Positions 39,653 to 49,943 of a DNA stretch of 64,000 nt are shown here, piece after piece. The stretch lies in contig NW_017567009.1 in NCBI RefSeq assembly GCF_001661265.1, positions 62,001 to 126,000 on the forward strand, written 5' to 3'. The translations under genes and the position numbers were made by a program. Origin of the DNA: Saitoella complicata NRRL Y-17804 (lineage: Eukaryota > Ascomycota > Saitoellomycetes > Saitoellales > Saitoellaceae). Position 1 is the first letter of the stretch, and each line of letters opens with the position of its first letter. A model generated the notes under the pieces. That model worked only from the letters and a program-made list of their open reading frames with translations. It made no database searches and was not told the origin of the DNA.

Positions 39653-39955
39653 ATGTTCTCCCGTTTCGCCCTCGCTCTCTTCGCCGTTGTTGCCCTCGTT
39701 GCCGTCGCTCAGGCTGCCCACAACGGTACCGCTGTTAACGGCACCGCCTTGACCAACTCCACTGTTGCCTCCCACAACGGTTCGTTCAATCCTTCTTGGA
39801 TAAAATGAGCTCTGTACTGACTGTTTGCTACAGGTACCTGGGCTGCTAACGGCACCGTCTCCCCCATCGGTACCGCCTCTGGCGCCGCTTCCTTGAGCAC
39901 CTCCGCCTTCGCTGTTGCCTTGGTTGCCCTCATTGCCTCCGTTGCTTCCTTCTAA
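39653..39955 (+). CDS. Small secreted, probably GPI-anchored glycoprotein
   Basis: Exons 39653-39779 and 39834-39955 (54-nt intron); 82 residues. It starts with a textbook signal peptide (FALALFAVVALVAVAQA, cleavage near AQA-AHN). The mature part has five N-glycosylation sequons (NGT three to four times, NST). The C-terminus, ASGAASLST then AFAVALVALIASVASF, fits a GPI attachment site with a hydrophobic tail. After cleavage and anchoring fewer than 45 residues would remain, so it is a minimal cell-wall or membrane peptide like those common in fungal surfaces. Codon use is extremely biased (GCC, CTC, GTT, ACC), suggesting very high expression. The donor GTTCGT is weak; the alternative leads to an early stop. 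The function is unknown. Confidence 0.82.
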
Positions 39956-40543
39956 ATGCACACTACACTTCTATAGAGTTGTGTCGCATTGATGGAGTGA
40001 AACGATAAATGGTGGTTCTTAATATGGGTGATTGCAATTGCATGAAATGAGAGGATACGCGGTGGTCAAGATCATTGGCGACCCTCGATCTCAAACCGGA
40101 AGGGGTTACTCTTTTTTTCTTTTTTTACTTGATACTTTTTACCAACGGGCAAAATTTGGTGGTGTTAATGGCTTCTTTCCTTTTCGCTTTTTCCATTCGG
40201 TCTAATCAACCTTTCAAATCTTGAAAACGTTCTCTGTCAATCTTTCTCTTTCATCGTCTGCCGTGGTTGTTGTCATATACCCCTGAGTGTATGCTGGAAT
40301 TGTCATTGTGGGTTCTGAATCTACCCTCCATACATATATGTATGCTCGTCTCTCAATCACAATTGCACCGTAGGCCTTCTTTCACAAACCTCTTACTTCT
40401 CCACACTCAAGTTCCTTGAGCCGTGGACTCGTTCCCGTCCGTCTGTGCTTCTTCGAGATCGCGTCCCATCGCGACCGCGTGTTACCCCCTAATTACTGCG
40501 CGTCAACCGCACGTCCGTAACAAGAACAGCATACACCCCGACA
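39956..40543. other. 3' flank of the secreted protein gene and POLD2 promoter
   Basis: T-rich runs at 40110-40140 and 40178-40190 may mark the 3' UTR end of a strongly expressed gene. No gene recognised. Confidence 0.5.
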
Positions 40544-42180
40544 ATGTCGTCTTCTAAGGCGAGATCAAGTCATACGGAGATGTACGAGAGTCTGCTAAGC
40601 GTTCCAGAGTACGCATCTTCTCCTTGGTCATGGGGAGTTTCAACATGCTGACGAAGGGCACATAGGAACGATGAGAAGTTCGAGTCATTACATCGCGTCG
40701 AGGCGGTTTATGATCCACTTCCAGAGCGAAGGGATGGGTTGATTGTACGATGGGCCACGCAGAATCATGATATCAAATTCTGACCGTGCCTTCGTACAGG
40801 TGTCAAACCGCCAATACCGACAACAATATGCAAACCTTTACTACCTCCGCCTCGCAACACTCAAACCAATCCTTTCCGCCCATGCCGAACGTAAATGGGC
40901 TTCCATCAAAATTGCGGGACAAAAACCGCGGTTGGTTATGAATACGCTGAACGTGAAGCAAGGCGAGGTTGTCTGGATTATCGGAACGTGTTTTATGGAT
41001 TTACCACTCAAACCGAATATTTTGGAGGACGTTGCGAAGGATCATTTACACGTTGCTATTCCTCCCCGTGAAAAGTACGTCGGGCTGGATGGTGGGGAGG
41101 TGGTGATGTTGGAGGATGAGTCTGGGAGAATCAGGTTGGTTGGTGGGAGGCTGCTTGAGGAGGGGTTGGTTACGGGGTGTGTCATTGCTGTGCTTGGAAG
41201 TGAGAATGGCGAAGGCACTTTTGAGGTTGTGGATGTTTGTTTGCCGGGAATGGCACCGCAGAAGGAGGTTGAGGTGGATGAGAACGGAGAGGATGAGTGG
41301 ATTGCTGTTGTGAGTGGATTGGGCTTGACAGGACATGAGCATGAGAATCTGCAGACGCATTTGTTGGCGGAGTATTTGACGGGTGAACTTGGCACGAACG
41401 AGGTAATCGTTTCACTGTCCATTATTCGTATACGAATATTGACCCGGATGATTACAGGATCAACTACAAGCACGCAAGATCTCCCGAGTGATCTTCGCCG
41501 GGAACTCGGTGGATGCGCTGGCGAAACCATCACCAACGGATGAGGATGAATCGACAGTACGAAAGAACAAGAAGTACGGGTACGACGCTTCGGCATACAA
41601 TCCTCTTCCCACCGCTGCCTTCGATGATCTTGTCACGGACCTGGCGTCCTCGATAACCGTCGACGTCATGCCCGGCCCTCTAGACCCAGCGATTGCGACA
41701 CTACCACAGCAACCGTTACATGTCGCAATGTTCCCTCAAGTACGAGCATATTCTGGTTCGACCTTTAACGCCGTCACGAATCCGTATTGGTGTTCGATAG
41801 GTGGTAACACCTTCTTTGGATCCTCAGGACAGACGATCGACGATATCTACAAATACGAGTTACCGACTGATCTGGGAGACAAACTCACCATGATGGAGCG
41901 AACGCTGAGGTGGAGACACAGTGCGCCCACGGCGCCGGATACGCTGTGGTGCTACCCATTCCAGGACCGGGATCCGTTCATTATGGAGGAGACGCCGAGG
42001 GTGTATTATTTGGGTAACCAGGACAGTTTCGATACGAGGGAGGTTGAGGGCGAGGATGGGCAGAAGGTTAGGTTGGTAAGTGTGCCGAGGTTCAAGGAGA
42101 GGAGTGAGCTTGTGTTGGTTAACCTGAAGACGCTGGAGTGCGAGGTAGTGGTGTTCGATGTCGAAGGACAAGTTGCATGA
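40544..42180 (+). CDS. POLD2: DNA polymerase delta small subunit (POLD2/Cdc1/Pol31)
   Basis: Exons 40544-40608, 40666-40744, 40800-41402 and 41458-42180 (introns 57, 55, 55 nt); 489 residues, near the family length. The N-terminal RQYRQQYANLYYLRLATLKP is the conserved entry; the OB-fold holds VVWIIGTCFMDLPLKPNILE; the inactive phosphoesterase domain has EDEWIAVVSGLGL, DQLQARKISRVIFAGNSVD, MPGPLDPA, LPQQPLH and SGQTIDDIYKY. This is the non-catalytic B subunit linking Pol3 to the other subunits at the replication fork. The GTNE/DQLQ junction confirms the third splice. The last residues (LKTLECEVVVFDVEG) match the family end. Confidence 0.95.
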
Positions 42181-42305
42181 ATGCACGAAAACAGAGGATT
42201 TTGGACAGCATAGATGTACCACGCAAAATGGCTTCGCTCATATTGGGTATCTGATTGCCATGCTAAATGCTCAAGGCTGCCTGCAGCCCTATATGCCGTT
42301 CCCCG

Positions 42306-43561
42306 TCACCCCTTGTTGAAATATCCCCGCGAAACTACCGTCGAGAAGACATAGTTGACCTGACTGTAGCACCACCTCATGAGGACCTCCAACGGCAAAC
42401 TCTGTGTTAATAGCATCTTCCATTCTTCCAGGCCCATTTTGCCGGCCGGCCTCAATTGTGCGGTGCTATTGATTCCCATCATGCCAAACGGCTGTAATCC
42501 CAATGCTACATTTAGTGGACGAGTGGCAAGGTGCTCCAATGCGAGCGTTCTGTCGATAACCGTGCCACATGCCACCGCGAACCCCATATTCGCTATCAAC
42601 CCAGTGACCTCGTGAAGTACAGCATCAGGATAATGCGTCGCCAACACCGTATTCCGGTTCGGCTTCGGTATCCTTGTTCTTATCCATCTGGTTGTTTTCT
42701 CAGAGATAATATCATGGAGGTGTAGACCAGCGAGGGAAAGTATGAAGGATTTGAGGACGAAGGTGCGGGGGTTGAAGGAGGAGAGGGGTGGGAGGACGGG
42801 ACGGAGGGGTATGAGGCCGAGGGATTGGAGGGTTGCGTGGCGGTAGATGGGGTAGAGGGCGAGCCAGGAGATTGATGACAGACTGTGATTGAACAGGTTA
42901 ACCTGTTATTGTACAGAGTTCAAGGTTCACTTACCAGAGCTCCATCCCGCGAATCTTGACGACCGGCCCGAGCAGCTTTGGTAGGGATTTCCAAGCTAAA
43001 TTTGATCTTCGACACCTCAACTTTCGAAGTATCCATGCTACGACGTATTTCTCGAGTTGCGAAGTGCCAACGTAAAGAGCTTGTAGCGTGAACAATGCGG
43101 GAACACCGGCGTAGAGCTGTTTGAAGGTGCCTGTTTCCCAGGCTTGTTGAATGATTTGAGTGATGTACCATTTAGAGTCCGTCAATTTGAAGGTCTGAAT
43201 TACTATCAGTCAAAGTTTGAAGTGACCCGGATAAGAGCAGTCCTACTAGGAGTCTCGTTCGCAATGTATCCAATGGACACATCATCAGATACGACATGCT
43301 CATTGTCGACAAACTTAGAAAGAGTCCCATATCATTCTCTGCCTCCTGAAGATGCCTCGCATGACGACCTATGGCTCTTGCGGTGTCTCGTGAGTTCGGA
43401 TATGGTGGAATGTCGGATGGATCAACCATTCCCAGGACAGCGAGGATGCCATTCTCGGCATTGCACAGTGCCGTCTCCCGTGCGCGATGCTCATCCAGAA
43501 GTTCTTCATCTTCACCGGTCTCGTCGGCCTCGTAATACAGAAAAGGCTTCAGACGGCGCAT
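42306..43561 (-). CDS. Divergent mitochondrial-carrier-like membrane protein (SLC25 fold, possibly Ugo1/SLC25A46-like)
   Basis: Exons 43561-43247, 43194-42935 and 42882-42306 (two 52-nt introns with good signals); 383 residues. One canonical carrier signature is present, MMCPLDTLRTRLL, completed by splicing to TFKLTDSKW and followed by GTFKQLYAGVPALFTLQALY, as in a carrier repeat (signature, matrix helix, [FY]-x-G). A weaker second repeat is suggested by LALYPIYRHATLQSLGL. The third repeat is not obvious. The N-terminus is acidic and hydrophilic (ADETGEDEELLDEHRA). Degenerate carriers with extra N-termini occur on the outer membrane (Ugo1, SLC25A46, MTCH), which is why I suggest that group. 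The exon 3 frame is open without an internal start, supporting the spliced model. Identity is uncertain; the gene itself is well supported. Confidence 0.6.
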
Positions 43562-43743
43562 TCTCGACACAATTGACCTTCGTCGTCGCTATCGTCCCGT
43601 ATACTTCATATCGCAGCGCTTCGGCAAGGCCCCAAGGTCTTCTCCCTGAGGCGTACGTGCGGCGCAGCAAAAATCTGGAAATAAGCTCGAAGTAACGTCG
43701 CCTCGGCAGAAAGTCGCAAATCACCGAGAGTTCAATTGCGAAG

Positions 43744-46203
43744 ATGTCGCTCGCTAAAGCTCCTTCGCTCAAGACGAGCTTCAAGGCGACCCGCACTATC
43801 GAGCCGATTTACACTGGTGGCAAGGTTGCGCTCGCTGTTGATGGTAGAACATTGGCGACGACCCTGGGAGAGGATGTGCAGATTACGGATATGACGACTG
43901 GAGAGAGGGTTGCGGAGATCAAGGGAGACTCGGATATTACAACGCTTACTGTTACTCCCGACGGCGCACACCTCTTGACCTGCTCGAGATCACTACAATT
44001 GAAGACATACGAATTGCCTAGCGGAAGGCTGATCCGGAGTACCAAGGCGCACGAAGCCCCTGTCATCGTCATGGACGCCGATCCGACATCGACCCTCGTC
44101 GCGACTGGTGGTGCGGAAGGTGCAGTAAAGGTCTGGGACGTTGACGGAGGATTCGTCACTCACCACTTCAAGGGTCACGGTGGTGTTGTTTCAGCTTTGA
44201 AGTTCTGGGGTGAGAAGGGCGGTGGAAAATGGTACTTGGCGACAGGTTCGGACGACTGCAAAGTTAGAGTATGGGACTTGGTGAAGAGAACCTGTATCGC
44301 AGTGTTGGACAGCCATGTGTCCGTTATCCGTGGATTGGACTTTTCGGAGGATGGCAAGACCCTGATCTCTGGTTCAAGAGATAAGGTTGTGAATGTGTGG
44401 GATATGAAGACTTTCAAGCTCATCAAGACCATTCCGACGTATGAGTCCTTGGAGACGGTTGGATATCTGTCGGCAGGCACGCTCACGGAGGATCCCAAGG
44501 AGCAGGTTATCTACACCGGCGGTGAGAATGGTGTCGTAAGACTGTGGTCGGCAAAGACTGGTCAGGAGGTCGGCAAAGCGTCCACCCCACCCCGACCCGA
44601 GATCGGCATTTCAGACATCATCTACCACCCCACAACCCAGCTCTTCCTCTCCGTCCTCACCGACGAAAACCTCATCATCCACTCCACCTCCGACAAGACC
44701 CTCCCAGTCCTGAAGCGCATCGCGGGACACCACGACGAAGTCATCGACTGTACCTACCTCGGCGAGAACGACACCCACCTCGCCATCGCCACCAACAGCG
44801 ACGAAGTTCGTATCATCAATACCGACGGCTTTGATACTGGCGCATTACACGGACACAAAGATATCGTTATCTGTTTGGATAGGGATTTCGAGGGTGGATG
44901 GTTGGCGACTGGAGCGAAGGATAATGAAGCGAGATTATGGCGGATCGATCTGAATAACCCTTATCCGGAGAAAAGGTTTGAATGTTTTGCGACGTTTACG
45001 GGTCATGCTGAGTCGATTGGTGCGATTGCGCTGCCACGAACACCCACGAACGGAGCGCCGCCCAAGTTCTTGTTGACTGGATCTCAGGACCGGACGATTA
45101 AGAGATGGGAGGTACCACGTACCGCTGGGGCTAAGCCCAGGGCGCTGTATACCCAGAAAGCACACGACAAAGATATCAACGCCATTGACGTCTCTCCTAA
45201 TGACGCCCTATTCGCCACCGCATCCCAAGACCGCACCGTCAAGATCTGGTCTCTGGACGATGGAGAGCCCGTCGGTGTCCTCCGCGGCCACAAGCGCGGT
45301 GTCTGGTCCGTGAAGTTCTCTCACCATGAGAAAGTCATCGCTACTGGTTCCGGAGACAGGACTTTGAAGTTGTGGAGTTTGAATGATTACAGTTGTTTGA
45401 GGACGTTTGAGGGACACACGAACTCTGTCCTCAAGGTTGCATTCATGACTGCTGGGTTGCAGATTGCATCTGCGGGTGGTGATGGTCTCGTTAAGGTTTG
45501 GACGATTAAGAGTGGCGAGTGTGCGACTACGCTTGATAACCATGACGAGAAGGTTTGGTCGCTTGCTGTTCGCAATGATGACCATGTTCTCGTGTCTGGC
45601 GGTGCAGACTCTCGGGTTAACCTCTGGGAAGACGTTTCTGAGATCGAGCGTGAAGAGGATGCGAAGAAGGCAGAGGAGTTGGTCGAGAAGGAGCAGACCC
45701 TCGCCAACTACCTCCACCGCAAGGATTGGCGGAATGCTATCGTCATGGCCATGTCTCTCGACCAACCTCACCGTCTCTTGAACTTGTTCAAGAACGTGCA
45801 TGAGTCAAGAGGTGTCGATGCACCAGAGGCTGACAAGCAGAGTATCACCGGCTTGGCTGCTGTTGACGACGTCCTTGCGTCCTTGGCAGAGGAGCAAGTT
45901 GGTACCCTCATGATCCGTATCCGCGATTGGAACACAAATGCACGTACTGCACCTGTCGCTCAGCGTATCTTGCACGTCTTGCTGCAGTCATACCCACCTG
46001 AGACCTTCCTCAAGATCGACGGTATCAAGGGTGCGTTGGATGCTTTGGTGCCGTATTCTGAGAGACATTATGGGCGCATTGGTGAGTTGATGAAGGACTC
46101 GTATATTGTTGAGTTTACATTGAGAGGAATGGAGGATGTCCTTGGTTTGCAAGAGGACGAGGAGGAGCAGACGAATGGGACTGCTATGGAGGTTGATGCC
46201 TGA
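43744..46203 (+). CDS. UTP13: U3 snoRNP/SSU processome WD40 protein Utp13 (TBL3)
   Basis: Single exon, 819 residues. About 12-13 WD40 repeats form two tandem propellers in residues 10-660; clear repeat cores are TGGAEGAVKVWDVDG, TGSDDCKVRVWDL, SGSRDKVVNVWDM, TGSQDRTIKRWEV, ATASQDRTVKIWSL and ATGSGDRTLKLWSL. The C-terminal Utp13 domain (about 670-800) has LANYLHRKDWRNAIVMAMSL and LDALVPYSERHYGRIGELM, which identify the family. It belongs to the UtpB module of the nucleolar 90S pre-ribosome and is needed for 18S rRNA maturation. A 182-bp divergent promoter separates it from the carrier-like gene. Confidence 0.95.
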   Translation: MSLAKAPSLKTSFKATRTIEPIYTGGKVALAVDGRTLATTLGEDVQITDMTTGERVAEIKGDSDITTLTVTPDGAHLLTCSRSLQLKTYELPSGRLIRSTKAHEAPVIVMDADPTSTLVATGGAEGAVKVWDVDGGFVTHHFKGHGGVVSALKFWGEKGGGKWYLATGSDDCKVRVWDLVKRTCIAVLDSHVSVIRGLDFSEDGKTLISGSRDKVVNVWDMKTFKLIKTIPTYESLETVGYLSAGTLTEDPKEQVIYTGGENGVVRLWSAKTGQEVGKASTPPRPEIGISDIIYHPTTQLFLSVLTDENLIIHSTSDKTLPVLKRIAGHHDEVIDCTYLGENDTHLAIATNSDEVRIINTDGFDTGALHGHKDIVICLDRDFEGGWLATGAKDNEARLWRIDLNNPYPEKRFECFATFTGHAESIGAIALPRTPTNGAPPKFLLTGSQDRTIKRWEVPRTAGAKPRALYTQKAHDKDINAIDVSPNDALFATASQDRTVKIWSLDDGEPVGVLRGHKRGVWSVKFSHHEKVIATGSGDRTLKLWSLNDYSCLRTFEGHTNSVLKVAFMTAGLQIASAGGDGLVKVWTIKSGECATTLDNHDEKVWSLAVRNDDHVLVSGGADSRVNLWEDVSEIEREEDAKKAEELVEKEQTLANYLHRKDWRNAIVMAMSLDQPHRLLNLFKNVHESRGVDAPEADKQSITGLAAVDDVLASLAEEQVGTLMIRIRDWNTNARTAPVAQRILHVLLQSYPPETFLKIDGIKGALDALVPYSERHYGRIGELMKDSYIVEFTLRGMEDVLGLQEDEEEQTNGTAMEVDA

Positions 46204-48116
46204 ACGTCTTACATTTGCGAGAAAGTTTCTTTTAGCATATTGTCTTTTGCATCTGGGATCGGCGTCTTTCTTTCTTTCTTTTCTTACATCCCTACCGGGC
46301 CTCTCTCAATACAAAATAGAAACCTCATATTGGGTAAACCGTCTCGAGATCGGGCTCATACCGTACGCTCTCTTGAGCTTCATTAATTCATTCTTATTTT
46401 CCCTCCCTTCCACAAAAAGAACGTCGAAGCGGAGCGAAGCCCGGACCATCCATGGCCCTCAAATACCCGTCGAAGAAACGTTACGGGCATTCTAAGGCAA
46501 TTCCAGGCTGGACCGATAAATTTGGAGTTCAGTTGACATTTACGGACCGTGCCGGTGCCTTGTCCGAAAAGCTGTTGCGACCGCATGCGCATACGGTGGG
46601 GCCGCTAGCTGATTACTTAGCCTCCACCGCCTCTCTCGTCAGTGAGCTTCCAGCTGTTTAATCCACCCGAATATAGCACCCGTTGCTCACGGATCGTGGC
46701 CATTACAGGCATGGATACGCTTGCTTTACGTCCATTCCTTCGCTCTCAGTGGATGCCGAGGCTCAAGACAGGGTCTAGCACGTTACTTACTATCCAATCT
46801 TATCAATTTCTCCTTTGATAATCTACGAAACAAGCAATAGCTACACCGCGGTATCACTGCGGGTGAGGTCCTAATGTTTCCCCACTCTTAAACATCAAAG
46901 CGCTTACGTCAGCATCATGGGCCCCGAGGCCGCTCGACATGGCGCGCTCCCTTGTAATTATTCGAGATGGAACCTTTCTGCATATGCATCTTATATGAGC
47001 ATTGGAAGTTCCGGAAGCCGGTTGAGGGAGTTTACCATTGTTACCAAGAGTCGCATAAAGCATTACGCAATCGCAATGGCCTGCAACGCTCAAATGACCG
47101 GGGTAAGTCACTTCCGGAGCAGCTGCCCCCAGGATCCCCTTACGCGAATGTACGTCAGCTACTTTACCGAATTGGCGGTGGAACACCAAAATGAACATAG
47201 GCCGCTTGCAGCGCTGGAAGATTAGGACGTGCTGAGGAAGGTGCGGCCCAAATCCCGACTCTCTTTAAATCTGCTCCTCAATTGCAAAGTGCACAGTCCG
47301 CAATGACATAGAGAAGTAACCTCTATAGTCGTCACATAGCTGCTCGTGGCCAGCATATGAATGGTCTTTTCGTCATCCGGTGATCCCAAAGACCTACGAC
47401 CATTGACTTTGTGTGCACGTTGCGGGTCGCACGCGGACGCACGCGACGGATTCGAACTGGCGGGGAGCTCGAAGGCAATTCTTGATCTGGTGTCGAAACC
47501 CAGACATCATCAAGGGCGGACCATGTAACCATAAATACCTACGGCTTTGAATTCTCCAAGCCATCGCTGTAGATTTAACAAACCAATGGACCGCGATAGT
47601 AATCGAGGCTCGGGCCATTTGGACCGCGGCTTACTGGAACGTCGTTGAAAAGTTCCATCAACAAACCGGGACGGTCCGCCGCAGCTCCTACCCCAAATAA
47701 GGTGAAACAAGTGCATATCGCTACACCTGAAGTTCTCACACCGCGGTCCGATGTCCAATTGAAAGGTAGTGAGTTCTGTTCATTTGATCTTGATCCACCT
47801 CGGGAGGGCTAGGGGCACAGAATTCCGTGAATGACCCGAGGTTATTATTACTGGTTCCCATAGCTATAGGCATAGTACTGTCCGCGGTGGCCACGAGCAC
47901 GAGCAACCACGTTTTGATCCCTTTCGTAATGAGTGGGATGATATAAGAGTCCTGCCCTCTGCCACTGGCGTTTCCACAAGTCTCTCAACAAGTCTTCGTG
48001 TAAGCTTCACCACCTGTACCGTTGCACGGGCGTGGACTCGCCCACGTCGCCGCGTATATTCAGCCCCGTCGAAGTCCCCAACCTTCGCAACCCGTTCGAA
48101 GCTTCCGTCTCTGGAC
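46204..48116. other. 1.9-kb intergenic region before the bHLH gene
   Basis: Short open frames on both strands overlap and lack motifs. A pyrimidine run (46268-46288) lies just after UTP13. A protein-like frame at 48032-48116 (SPTSPRIFSPVEVPNLRNPF) has no ATG and is not in frame with the bHLH start, so I leave it as leader. A B-box-like string near 47449 on the minus strand does not fold as a tRNA. Confidence 0.4.
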
Positions 48117-49472
48117 ATGTCAGCGTCCAGGACGTCGTCTACTCGCCGTCGCACAGACACTCTCGACACAGGCGGCTCAGGAGCACCCTCTGCCTCCTCT
48201 GCGACAAACCCGCACTATGGTCGTCAAAGAAGCAACTCCAACTCTACCTCGGTGTCCGCAGAAGGCCATACGATCCCTCCGGATGAGATTGCTTTTGCTC
48301 GTAGGGCGAGTCATAACGCTGGTAAGATGCTCTGGTCTGCTTCATGTTTGATTCTGACATGATTGTTTACAGTGGAACGCCAACGCCGTGATGCTCTCAA
48401 CCTCAAGTATCTGGCACTTGGCCAAGCTCTTCCAGCACTCGAAAACATTCGCAGGCCCAGCAAAACCTCTATCATCAATGAAGCGCTCGCGTTTGTCGTT
48501 AAAGCCCGAACCATCATGCGCGAGAACGAGGCATTGAAGCGCGAGAATGCGGAACTGAAAACGAAACTGGGCATTACAGAGCCTCAACAAAAGACAACTG
48601 ATGATACGGAAGTTACTGCCGATGACAAGACTGTGATCCCCCACGTTAGTGCCAGCGACGACGAAGCAATCATTGACGAAGAAGACGACAGCACACCCGA
48701 ATTGCCTCGCTCAACCAATCCGTCCCAACTATCGTCTTTGTCTTCGTCACTTCCATCTTCCCGATCATTCTCATTTTCCGAATTCTATCCAACGCCCGCG
48801 GCTCAGACTGTCGAGCCCGTCTACTTGACACGACAAGCACCAATCATTTCTTCTCACGGTATGTTCGACGTCCTCCAAGGTCCCACCCCAGTGTCCTCAA
48901 GAAGCTCAGAAACCGGCGGAGACAGCGCATCTCCTCGTCAACCTCCTTTGTATATTGTCGAACCTCAAAGGAATTACCTGCCTCAATTGCCTCAGCAATA
49001 CGCAGCACATACCGAAGTCCCTTTGAGCACCCCGTTCGACAACGTGCAATACACCGCAAGCCCTCACATGGCAACGGCAAGCTCACCTATGCCATCGCCT
49101 ACATTTGGCAGGGGTCAACATGGTCTTGGTCTTCTTAACCTTCCAACAGCTGGCGATTATGCTTCCTCTCGAGGTTCAAGCCGCGGTACCCTCACAGGTC
49201 CAGCAGCCCCAGTCAACACCGTCTTCGCTGCAGGCCCTGACCATGGCCAAGCACCACATAACGTCCTAATAAATTCCCAGTTCTACGACTTGAGTCCAGG
49301 ATATCTTGTGGCGGAGGGTCAGAACATCTTTTGGGCGAATGAGACAGACCCTGCAGCGGCATTGGAGGATCTTGGTGACCAGGATGCACAGATGATTCCG
49401 GTGGAACTGTTTCAGGCCAATGATTACTTTGCGAGTGAGTTTGGATCGGGGCCAGGTGGAACTGGCGAGTGA
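48117..49472 (+). CDS. bHLH transcription factor
   Basis: Exons 48117-48321 and 48373-49472 (51-nt intron); 434 residues. The basic helix-loop-helix begins across the splice: SHNAVERQRRDALNLKYLAL has the H..ER.RR DNA-contact set for E-box binding. The loop is ENIRRPSKTSIINEA and helix 2 runs into ARTIMRENEALKRENAELK, a short leucine/glutamate coiled-coil extension. The N-terminus is Ser/Thr/Arg-rich and the C-terminal 250 residues are disordered, rich in Ser, Pro, Gln and Asn, with an acidic/hydrophobic end that could activate transcription. Target genes are unknown. ATG 48117 is the first in frame; an N-terminal extension through another exon cannot be excluded. Confidence 0.85.
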
Positions 49473-49943
49473 GTAAGGATGGCGAAGTGATATGGTTGAC
49501 GTGATCCACTCATTACCGGGGTCACACGTCGGCGGTTCCTGGCGCAATAGGTAACTATGGATGGAAGGAGGGTAACGGCGTGTCTTTGTTCGATGATGGA
49601 TCACGGCTAACGAGGGCATTCTTCTCTTGTATCATTGTAACCTCACTGTTTTGTCATTGGGTGGTTTTAATCGCTGGCTTTATGCATATGGAAATGCGAC
49701 AGGCCTAGGTTCAAACTCTAGATCTTGTCAACTTACAGTCCACGATTTTGATCGTGATTACGATTTGCACACGACCGAGATTGAAAAGCGATTGATACAT
49801 TTTCCTGTATGAATGCAAGTGTCACTAATGATATGCTGCCAGACACTGCCAAACCCGATAAGATCATGGAAACACCAAACGCCGTCACCGTCGCCACCGC
49901 CAGATACCCCGACAGGCCAACCGACACACACAAGCCTCCATCC
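49473..49943. other. Convergent 3' region between the bHLH and kinase genes
   Basis: A perfect-looking 5-bp T-arm-like hairpin (around 49703-49719) lacks a matching acceptor stem and is not called a tRNA. Nothing else seen. Confidence 0.45.

Noticed and set aside
47380-47520. Possible tRNA on the minus strand (GTTCGAATC B-box-like string near 47449)
   Set aside because: The T-stem has only three of five pairs and no acceptor or anticodon stem could be drawn.
48032-48116. Upstream coding exon for the bHLH gene
   Set aside because: The frame looks protein-like, but it has no ATG back to a stop and no splice pair links it in phase to the bHLH frame.
49655-49725. Possible tRNA with a 5-bp T-arm (GTTCAAAC loop)
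   Set aside because: The T-arm pairs well, but no complementary acceptor stem or A box is present upstream.
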